From positions 44,201,116-44,265,115 of the forward strand of contig NC_088301.1 of NCBI RefSeq assembly GCF_032854445.1: DNA of 64,000 nucleotides, read 5' to 3'. This stretch comes from Liolophura sinensis (taxonomy: Eukaryota; Mollusca; Polyplacophora; Chitonida; Chitonidae). Positions 49,056 to 60,100 of this stretch are shown here, one piece after another; the stretch's first letter is position 1; each line of letters opens with the position of its first letter. Both the position numbers and the translations under genes were made by a program. The notes under the pieces are model-generated. The model was given only the letters and a program-made list of their open reading frames with translations. It had not been told where the DNA came from and ran no database searches.

Positions 49056-51860
49056 CCATTAGGGAATGAAAAATAAAACTGAAAATCCACCATTTTATTT
49101 TGTCTGATTTTAACGTCTGTTATGACTTTCCTGTTTTTCCAGGCTTTTTGATCATGTAAATATATCTCCAGGAGGAAAAATTGCCACGATAGTTTGCATT
49201 TGCTATGAATAAGATGGTTTTCAAGTTTTATTTTTATTTTTGTACTATCCTTTCACATTGAAAAAAGATATATTCTGCGTGTAAAACAATTAAAAAATTG
49301 GTGTGGCCTTATACTTTCTGATACTTCACAAGGTTAATGCCAAGTTTCATAGCCTTGTTACATTTGCAAATCTACTGGAATACGTACTAGAATTTGTTGG
49401 CATATACATTTACCTAACTGCTCCTTCATTAAAGCATGATTTAACCAGTTACAACTAAACAGTGGAACAAAAGTAAGTTCCTCCCAAAAATATACCACGT
49501 CGCGTATTGTGTGTGTAGTGTGTGCAGAATTTCATTGCGATCTGGTACATACCACGATATCAAACAATATTTTGGGTGGAGCTTACTTTTGTTACACTGT
49601 ATATTAATCAAATGGACTGGACTGTACTTCTATTGATCTGTTGATGATTGATTTGGTGGCAAACAGCTGATGAATATTGTATGAGCCTGTGTTCAGTAAA
49701 TGTACCAAGTGTGAAACATAATTACTCACTTGTTCCACAGAGCTGAACAGAAAGGCCACAGTTTGCAGGGGGAAAGAGCCAGAGTTAAAAGAAAAGGAGG
49801 AAATTAAAAACGTGTAGTTGAAATTGGAGGCGTTGGTCAGATAAGCCTCTCAACCAAAGGATATTACTTGATGTGGGACAGATAGTTCCCATCTGCACAT
49901 CAAGCAAATACTGGCCAGGTTTTTTTTTACTATATTGAAGATGGAGTCCTTTTACTGGCTATATATAGACAGGTCAGTAATTTTGGGCATATCCTGCATT
50001 TAAAGGGTATAATGTGGCCAAAGCTGTCAGCTGATATTCTTAATTAATCAGATTTGTGTAAAAATGACTGTGTTTGTTGGCATTTTAACAGACTGGAAAT
50101 GATGAAATAAGAAAATTATTTCAGGCAGAGCATTAAAATAACCCACATAAATTGTGTCAAATTCAGTCATGAACCACTTGTTTTTAGAGGGATGGTTACT
50201 TCAGGATTAATTAAACATTTTATGTTTTAAAATTGACTGTTTAATGAAAAAATGATAATAACAATAAATGTGTTAAATATGTATGCTTGGTATCATACGA
50301 GTAGTTTTTATTAGAAGAAAAAATTGGTGAAAACTGTGTCTAAATAAAATCCCCAATTTTTTTTCTTTGAAAAAAAGATCTGAACAAAAATAATTTTGAA
50401 CATAATTGGCCTTTTCTGGGCTTGCAACATTTTGAATAGTTACTGCCATTTATTCAAAATATTCAATTCTTATGACTACACACAGTAATTTGCTGTGGTG
50501 AAGAGACTAATATATTTCATGGATACAAATTGAATAAAAACATACATGACAGTTCATTAATATATAAATATGGTAGTAGGTACACTTAATATCATATCTG
50601 AAGAAATAAAGGCAAGGTTTTAATTTCTGCATTAGCAGTTGGCAGAAACACTGGCTTAAGTTAATTCTGGCAAAAATAATCTACTCAAGAACTACTGTAA
50701 TGTTGAGTGTATGGATGAGTGAGTATTTCTGATTATCTCCAGTGTACGTGTGTAAGATATAAACCTTGAATGTGACTTGTGCGTGTCTTCTGTTGGGAAA
50801 ACAGACTTCATCCTGTTTGCTGAGGATAATTCAGATCTGAGGTAGCCCAGGACATATTTGAAGGGACTCTTGGCAAGTTTCTGACAAATGATAGCTGACC
50901 AGTGTCTTGGTCAACTATTTAGGTTATTTCTGATTTGATTTGAAAGACTTGTTTTATTTAGCTTAGCAGGGGAGAGCTCACTTATGACATACCGGTACAA
51001 AAAATTACTTTTTACCACTGAACTGTCTTTTCCATCACCCTTTCTTTTATCACAAAAGAGTTTTAAAATGTTGAACCCTTGTTAATTCATTTGCATGTGT
51101 ATACCAGTGTACATTCAATATGTATCTGGTCATGGGTTCAATAGGTGGTCACTGGTCTATGATTTTTATCTTGAAATCTATTTGCAATTTCTAATTTTGG
51201 TTTGAATTCCTAATTTACCTATACTCATTGACTTTTAGCATCAGGTATATGTACATGCTATTGTCAGTCAAGGCTACAGCGGGTTGGGCTACTACAATTC
51301 TGCTCAAGTTAGGGGCCATTTGTCGGCATCAATGACTAAATTGTACAATAACGGTAATATTACATGTGTTATCGGCCGAACAAACTAAACGAGACAGTTA
51401 AGAGTGCATTACAGCATGCAGTATTATAGACCAGCTTGGCACAATGTACACATCCAATGGAGAACTCTTGTAAACCATAATATTGATTTTCTGATAGCAA
51501 AGCTGTCTAAAACACAATGGATACTGCAAACCATCGTGCTTCTTGCCAACCTGAAGAGCTGTTTGGTTCCAGCTAGGTCAAGCGAAGGCCACAGCACCTT
51601 TAGGGCTGAGAGAATTATTTTGTATTGTCAGTCTTAAGACAAGGTTAATATCTATTTTGAGGACTCCTTGCAGTTATGTCTATGATGAGAGACCTGTTAT
51701 ACATGAATATCTGTGATAATTAACACAGCATGTTGTGTTAATTTATATATATTATATATTGTATACCAGTGATATGATATGCGTGTTATATTAAATGATA
51801 CAATCATTCTGTTACATTTTTCATGCTAATTGTGTGTTATGTTGAATTAATACAGGCAGT
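49056..51860. other. Intergenic, AT-rich
   Basis: No gene recognised. A small hairpin lies at 49867-49904 (arms CTTGATGTG and CACATCAAG with an inner CAGAT/ATCTG pair). Confidence 0.4.
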
Positions 51861-51867
51861 GAGCCTG

Positions 51868-53000
51868 ATGTGATGAATTAGCCATGTCACGATTGTGATG
51901 AGCTTGCTATGTGAGTGATGTGATGAGCTTTCTGTGTCACTGATGCAATGAGCTTTCTATGTCGCTGATGTGATGAGGTTGTTTTGTCATTGATGTCATG
52001 AGCTTATTGTATCGCTGATGTGATGAGCTTGCTATGTCAGTGATGTCGTGAGCTTTCTGTGTCACTGATGCGATGAGCTTGCTATGTCACTGATGTCATG
52101 AGCTTGCTGTGTCAGTGATGTCATGAGTTTATTGTATCGCTGATGTCATGAGCTTGCTATGTCAGTGATGTCATGAGCTTTCTGTGTCACTGATGCGATG
52201 AGCTTGCTATGTCAGTGAAGTCATGAGCTTTCTGTGTCACTGATGCGATGAGCTTGCTATGTCAGTGATGTCATGAGCTTGTTTTTTCAATGATGTCATG
52301 AGCTTGCTGTGTCAGTGATGTCACGAGTTTATTGTATCGCTGATGTCATGAGCTTGCTATGTCAGTGATGTCATGAGCTTTCTGTGTCACTGATGCGATG
52401 AGCTTGCTATGTCATTGATGTCATGAGCTTATTGTATCGCTGATGTCATGAGCTTGCTATGTCAGTGATGTCATGAGCTTGTTTTTCAATGATGTCATGA
52501 GCTTGCTGTGTCAGTGATGTCATGAGCTTCCCATGTGGCTGATGTCATGAACTTGCCATGTCACTGAGGTGATGAGCTTGTTATATCACTAATGCAATGA
52601 GCTTTCTATGTCACTTATGCGATTAACTTGTGATCTGATGAGCTTGCTTGGTTTGTTACTGATGTGATGAGCTGACCATGTGGCTGATGAGATGAGCTTT
52701 CTATCACTGGTGTGATGACCTTGTTATGTCACTGATCCGATGACCATGTTATGTCACTGATCAGATGAGCTTGTTATATCAGTGATGTGATGAGCTTGCC
52801 ATGTCACTGATGTGATGAGCTTTCTATATCACTATGTGATGAGCTTATTATGTCACTGATGTGATGAGCTTTCTTTCACTGATCTGATGACCTTGCCATG
52901 TCATTGATGTGATGAGCTTGTTATATACAGTGATGTGATGAGCTTTCTATGTAACTGATGTAATGACCTTGGTATGTCACTGATGTAATGACCTAGGTAT
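51868..53000. repeat. 25-bp minisatellite with 200-bp higher-order repeat, about 1.1 kb
   Basis: The unit is about 'tgatgtcatgagcttgctatgtcag'. Between about 52080 and 52540 units group into a 200-bp super-unit (8 x 25): the variants 'gagtttattgtatcgc' at 52125 and 52325 and 'gcttgttttttcaatgatg' at 52278 and 52478 recur at exactly 200 bases. Towards both ends units decay. No coding potential is claimed. Confidence 0.92.
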
Positions 53001-56000
53001 GACCTTAATTCCTGTCCACAGTATTTTGTGTGAAGATCAAGCCTCAGTTAAAAGTTATTTTTTGTGTGTGTGTGAGCTATGCAAAGCAAGAGTGTCTCTA
53101 CACAGCCCATGTATTGATCTTTTTTGTTTGTAGACAGACGTCTGTGAGACTGCCTATAGTTGCATCCTGTAATCTTTTAACCTGTCCAGATAGTGGTGCA
53201 TAATTAAACTTGACATCTGAAGAGGTGCCTCTTTGTCTATAAATTTCTGATTTCATGTTTACCTGAAATTTTGATGGTGTATTTATTCTAGATTTTTAGG
53301 ATGCTGGGAGCTAAAATGTTGTACAGACCAAATATACCTTATACAGAAAAGGTCATGAATGTAGTTTGATCATAGCATGATAAAAACACTAGCAGACACT
53401 TGCTTGTTGATGATCCCTCATTATGGTTCCATTTTCTGGCTTCTTAACGCCCACATATAGCTGATTGCTATGATACCCGTCCAGTATAACCTCACAAGTA
53501 GACACAAAATTACCAAGACTTAAGAGAGATCTCCTGTAACAGGTGATGTGTGTGATAGTTGTTTTCTAGGAATGTGTGGACAGAGTATGTTCATTACATG
53601 TCAATGGCTACACTGTTGACTGATATACATACTTATTCTGTATTATGTCCCAGTGGTATATAATTTGATTTACTTCATATGCTAAATATTTTCTTCATCC
53701 ATGAAGCGTTTTTAAGTCATGTGCTAAAATATCTATGATTTCACATATTGTGGCTATACATGTACATGTGGTACATGTTGCAAACTGTAATCACTACAGT
53801 AGTTCAAAGTAAATTGCACCATGAGTACATAAATAGAAGTAGGCCTACCTGTATGCCAATACTTTGTATGATAGTTCACATGTCTGTACTCCATCAGGTA
53901 TGACAAACCACTAGGATGATGTTACTAATCACTGACAATGTGGTGCTGATGAATTGTGGGAATTAATTGTCTGTACATGACAATTACGCACCAAAACTTG
54001 CACCTGGGTTGGCTTAGCCAAATAGCCAATTAAAGGTGTATATGTTACAGTAATAACCAATGCCTGTTTCAATCAAAAGATAACTCAGATGTAGTTGTCA
54101 AAATGAATCTGGTAATAATTGGTCAAAATCGAAAGTTTAAAGAAAGTTTATCCGAACAAGTTTAGTTTGGATATTTAAATTAGACATTAGTCAAAAACTT
54201 GCCTCCTTTGTTTCCTCTGCAATAATTTGCTCGCTTTCACATTTGGACGGGATGAGTTATGCTTGCATGTTTTGAGAAGGAATTATTTAAAAATGAAACA
54301 ATTTGGTGAAATTACACCATGAAGCAAATGGATGTGCACACACTGGATGATTTGGTTTCAGTATGGTTTCAAAAGAATTATTTGGCAGGATTTCTTTTCT
54401 GGTGACGTCATGATACATCACCCATCCGGTATAGTTTGGGAATCTGTGTCTTGCTCACAATCACAATCATAATCAAATTCCATAATCAAATGGAACCATA
54501 TTCATGCTGATGCACTGCATAAACTGAACAGAATTAAATCGAATTTCTCAAACCACACACATATGCAGATTGAAATTCATGCACATTGAATCGAATCTGT
54601 ATCCACAGCCATATTCACTGTGAATCAATGCGCATTCTGTTTCGGCGTGTCAACACTATTAGGCATTTTACTGCAAAAATCCAGCCTTTATTTCTTAATT
54701 TGACTAGTATGCATCACTATGCAATTGTCTATAAATAGAAATGTGGGATTTAAAAAAAAAAAACAAAAAAAAAATGAAGTATGGTTTTGTTGATACATAT
54801 AGTTTCTAGCACTAGGTTGCCAAGACTTATCACATACCAATACTTTATTACTATATGACCTAATACAAACTGAAATAATTTTGCTTGTGTGAAGTTTAAA
54901 TACATGTTCAGCTATCGAAGAAAGGCAATGCAGCCCTTCAATTTAAGAAATGTGAAATGTAAGTACACCTTTGATTAAGACCAGATAATAATGAAAATTC
55001 TAGAACCAGGCGTTCTTGGTTTATTGCAATTCCATTGAATCACCAGACTGCCTTCAGAACAACTCTGAGTTAAAATGGAAGAATGGGTTTGATGCACTTT
55101 GACTCTGTGAAAAAAAAAAAAAAAAAAAGAATTGGCCCTCAGTTAGAAGTGTCTGTGGTGCTGGCTTTGGTATTAAAGAGTACATTTACTCTATTAGAAC
55201 ATATTTATGGACCAACCAGATATATGTAAGACAGACCGGCATTTGGCAAATAACCAATCGGTTAAGGAGTAAAAGGTGTTTTTCTTGGAGATTTAGATAA
55301 TAATCTGAATAATTTGATGCTGAATGATTATTATTATGCAATTATGTTAACGTACTTTCAATAAGATACACTACATTGTAATTCTCATTTGTGATGCATG
55401 TTTGTTATTATGATGCAGCTATTTTGATGAATGCTATATACACCTTTGTTTGATTTTAAAATCAGTAAAAAAATTAAATTTCTCTTTTCAAAACTCATAA
55501 TATTTCTGAAACTCTGAGGAGATATAGGTTATATCTTTACATTCGAACAGTAAGGTGCCTCAGTTGGCAAAAACATCTGAATAAGCTGATTGGATACAAA
55601 TAATACAAATCAAAATTTTGTTCTATTTAATGTGTACAATATTCAGTACACAGGCATTTGTGTTCTGTGTGGTGAAAGTAGCAAGTGCCCTTTGACATTC
55701 ATCTTCAATATACAGTACATGTTGAGCTCAGATGGCCCTTAGGGCTTGTATAAAGATAGCCACAAGATGCAGCATCACAGACTCTTTGTCACAGGTTTGC
55801 AATAGATCTTGATGTGTGAAACACGGAGATGTTACAGAAGCCTTTTGTAGGGCATCTTTTCTCTCTGACAGTCAAGTAAAAAATGAAAGTGCTGTGTTTG
55901 TAGGACAGCAGAAAATGTCAGGGCAGAACGCCTCTGCATGGCTTAAATCTCTCTTCCAGGTTCGTGTTGGTTGACCGTTGGTAATTCAGGAATTTACAAG

Positions 56001-56800
56001 GGCTTCGTACTCTCATTTTCACAAACCCTTGCTCAGTTTGCCCTTTTGAAAGCCAATCAATAGTAAGGGAATGGGAATAAAATGCTCAATCAATCTGGCT
56101 AATGTGTCCCATCATGGCCAGAATATCTTGTCTTAGAAGTATGAAAGAAATGTATTGTCACTGTAACTGTTTGAAGTCTTTCGTCTTTTTTCTTTTCAAA
56201 TCCTTACAAGAACTAAAATGGATTGGCTTTTTTCTGAACGTAAGACTTGCCCTTGTACAGATAGGTGCTCCTCAACTTGGTGGTGAAATATCTCATACAC
56301 ATCTCATACATACATGTATTGTTGGTGAAAACTTTGCATCTATTCAAAAAAAAAAAAAAAAAAAAAAAAGGCAGGTCATAAAATACATATTAAAACTTTA
56401 CTATGCTTGTCTAAGTGACACATGCCAATATGTGTAACTGTAAATGTTAAGACTACTCTGAAACTATGGATTTCTTTAAGTACATGCGTGTGTTACCCAT
56501 ACAGATAAATGTAATAAGCATATACAGGTATATGCTCAGTATATAACTTCATTGTGGACATGGTTTGAGTCAACATGGGTTTTTGACATTTGACCTCACC
56601 CTGCATTTCCAGTTGTTACCAAAACCTCCATAATTTTACCCACCTGTAAAATTTAATATATGCTGATATATGATTGTTTTTGGAAGATAAGTGCATGTGG
56701 GGAAAGTTAATGCTAAATTATGCTTGTTATTGTTTAGCACTTAACCACTCTATCCGTGTTAACGATTAGTGTTAAGTGTGTCTGTATTGTTCGTTTACAG
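53001..56800. other. Region upstream of synapsin 5' exon
   Basis: 3.8 kb, AT-rich, with homopolymer A runs at about 54751-54775, 55109-55127 and 56346-56369. No exon recognised. If the segment at 56801 is a spliced 5'UTR exon, this is intron. Confidence 0.4.
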
Positions 56801-57166
56801 GTATCCAACAATGACACCCAGGAGAGCCCTGAGAGTCTAGGCCTGGATCTCAAATTGACAGCAACAATACTCAGAGAAGTACAAGAGTCAATCAAGCCAC
56901 CTGTCCCTTGGTCGTAAGACCCAGAAATCTGTTCACTGTTGATCCCACCAGGATTATAGGATGAAGTAGCCTTAAGATGTTTGACTGATAACTTCACATG
57001 CTGTCTTGTCCTCTGCCCTCACGGGAGACTCTCTCATTAAGCTAATCTCCGTCGCATAGACGGTCCAAGGGGGCGCCACTGCCTCATACAATTACTCTGT
57101 GTGTGGCCACATACAACCGTCAAAATTTCGTCCTTCACAAATTTCCGGGAGAATTTCTCCACTGGA
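56801..57166 (+). other. Probable synapsin 5'UTR (internal acceptor at 56799-56800)
   Basis: A polypyrimidine-AG (attgttcgtttacag) precedes a stretch of clearly less AT-rich sequence that continues without a splice donor into the synapsin start. It has in-frame stops (for example TAA 57038-57040), so it cannot extend the protein. Short upstream ATGs occur, such as 56810 (a 9-codon frame), and may dampen translation. Whether transcription starts here or in a distal exon is unknown. Confidence 0.5.
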
Positions 57167-60100
57167 ATGAACTTCCTGCGCCGCAGGTTTAGCTCAGGCG
57201 ACCTTCAAGGGGAGCTACGAGATAGGGATGACCCCACAGCCGCCATATTGAATCTAAAAAAGGGGCCGTCTCCAAGCGCCCCAAGTTCTCCTTCCAAGAG
57301 CAGCTCAGCAACTGGAATAACCCGGGGCCTCTTCTCGTCTACCAAGCCTTCATACAACAAAGACAGATGCAAAATTTTACTAGTTGTTGATGATCAACAC
57401 ACAGACTGGTATGTACAGCATAGAGAGCCTTAATGGAGTTTAACATCAACTGCTTCTACATTCTTAGAAATATTTATCACATTATTTGTTTTATGGGATC
57501 GTGCACATTATTTAGATGACATTAAGCGATGTATATTTATATGCTACCCCCCATGTAATATATGCACTGTCCATGGAGTTTCACAGCTGGAATTAAGTGT
57601 TGTTTTCCTTAAACCAGTTTTGTGTCTCTATGGCATTGACATGTTCGATTGTTATCTTAGCTATGTAAACAAAACTGAGGTTTTTAGCTGGAGGATTTGA
57701 TAATGTTCACATAGATTATTTACCTGTACATGTATATCTCACTGCCTGAAATTCTGTCTTTTAATATTGATGTACTGACACCATTCATACACATACATGT
57801 ACTATAAAGGGATATCACCGGGTGTGATTGTAGGAAGCTAAAGCTGGTTTATCTTTTATTGACAAAACTTTATCGGAATCTGTATTTAAATTTGTCAGCT
57901 TCATCCAACACTTGCCATTGATACTGCTTAGGTAAACCTTTTTTTTTCTTTGCCATTTTTTTCATTTTTTCATTGATTTGTGGCTACATAAACTACAGTG
58001 TATGTACATGTACTTAACCAGAAAATTGCCATTAACGGATAACAGGAGGATACTTACATTTGTACATCTGAGGCAATTCTCAAAGCATACATCTCAAGAT
58101 ATATTTCATTGTTTTGCATTTCAAAAGACTTTTATTTTAGATTTTGTAATAAGATTGTTCATTATCATTGCTTTGAGTCAAAATTTGTCTCAGAAATGAC
58201 AGCAACAACTCATAAAAATCAAGGAAACCTGAATAAAAGCTGCCTGAAAGGAGTGTAAATTGTAATTGAGGTTATAAAATTATACACATCACTGTCCAGC
58301 TATTTTTCTATGAAAAACTTGTGTTCAAAGCTATATTATAGCAAAAAGATGCCTTCACTTATATACCACATGTGCATATGAGCATATAAGTGTAAATTCT
58401 TCTTCATCATCGAGGATCGAGACATGTTGTGTAAGTCATTCTTCAGGTGTATGCAACAGTAGGGTTGCGCTGGTTTGCACCAGGCGCTCTCCCAATAAAT
58501 TTACCAACATACCTTTATCTGTAATGTACTGTAGGCAAAATATTTTGAACATGGCATAAAACATTGGTTAAATAAAACAGTGTTAAATAATATGAGAGAA
58601 GTCTTTATTCCCTGCTTCATATGGATGATACATGTTTAATCAACCTGTAAAAATATCTCCAATAGCTACAACTCCTTCATAAGTGTCAGTGGTTTTACAT
58701 GCTTTGGGATAGGTGATGCATACATGTATGCATAAATCGTTAACGGAATACATGTCGTTTGCCTTTCACATACATGCATCTACAATTCTCTCATGATAAG
58801 TTCGTGCAATCAGGGTTTCTGGCTGATTGAGATACCTTATGATTTCAGAGCTGGTAGTTTAGTGCTCTTTTTTTTCAGCAGGATAGAATTTATCCTGGTT
58901 GTAATTCAAATTCTATCACATATACCTGACTACCCTTGTCTTCCTGTGGCATATAACTTCTTGTGATGACTTTTATAGAAGCATAACTAATTTCATGTAC
59001 ATATATGTGATACATATGTCATCCCTGGTGGAGAGGAAAATTGCACCTAGGATAGATTTACAAGTATTAAGGTGTGAGGACGGGAGCACATGTACTGTGT
59101 GGTATTAATAAGATGACAGGGAGTGATATGATGCTGATAGTAAATTGTTGTTTATTCTAGCTGAACTGAGTGCTGAACCACAAAGTTAAGACTCGTGGGT
59201 ATTGGTTCAATCCTGACATAGGGCAGTAAGTTCTCTGGCCGTAAGTGGGAAGGTCTGGCTGCCGTGTACCATTGGTATTAAACAATGTGACAATGAGAAA
59301 ATTCAAACAAAAAAGCCTGATCCAAAGAGTATCAGTGTGTTCAAAGGGCTGATGTTTCTTTTAGTTTACTTGTTGGTCAGGGCCATTGGTGGACCCAAGT
59401 GTCATGTTTTAGTGGTTCTGCTCGTCCTGCATGGGTGTAAGCATTTGGCCTAGCTGACTGTAGCCACTTTAGGGAATTTACCGAACATAGCAGGACCTTC
59501 TGATTGATAACACTTTCATTCAGATTTTGGGAAGATATTTTCGTAATAAATCTGACTTTGCTATTGAAAAACAATGCAAGGTCACAATATTTTTCTTTAA
59601 GCGATGACTCTCCCAAGACGGTTTTCTTGCCAGCTCACCCTGACAAGTTACTGCAGTATCCTGCCCAACATGTGCGCATTGTGACAATGGGGAATATATG
59701 TGGAATTCAGAATGCATCAGTGTAACATTTAAAGTGACTGCAAAATCCAGTCTATGGCATCGATATCTGTCTGTCCTCTATAAGAAACCCACTGACAATG
59801 GAGAGCTAATAAGTTTTTTGACGTGACAGCGAATTATGACGTGACGCTTTCAGCACAGACTTATGTTTACTTTAATTGAAAAATTCTTGTGAAGTACGTA
59901 TGTCTATGAAATAATAACATACAGCATTTAGACTACTACTCACAAAAGCAACAACAGAATGTTACAGATCATCTGAAAGAAAAATCTTGTGGAAGTCTCA
60001 TCTTTCTGTTTAATCAATTGCTGCCAAGAGAAGAGTATCAAAAACCTGTTGGCTTGACCTTACATGTATATGTTTTTGCAGGATTGGCAATTTTCAAGAT

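Noticed and set aside
51868..53000. C/D-box snoRNA array (GTGATGA ... CTGA in most units)
   Set aside because: C-like and D-like boxes arise from the repeat unit itself, spacing is too short (25 bases) and there is no terminal stem; treated as a minisatellite.
51868..53000. CRISPR-like array
   Set aside because: Units are contiguous without unique spacers and the genome is eukaryotic.
56801..56917. Last coding exon of a separate gene ending at 56917
   Set aside because: The 38-codon frame matches no family, and the segment continues without a break into the synapsin 5' region; better explained as 5'UTR.
57101..57166. Synapsin N-terminal extension of 22 residues before MNFLRRR
   Set aside because: The upstream part opens with GTG, not ATG, follows a stop at 57038, and conserved synapsins begin at the MNxLRRR methionine.
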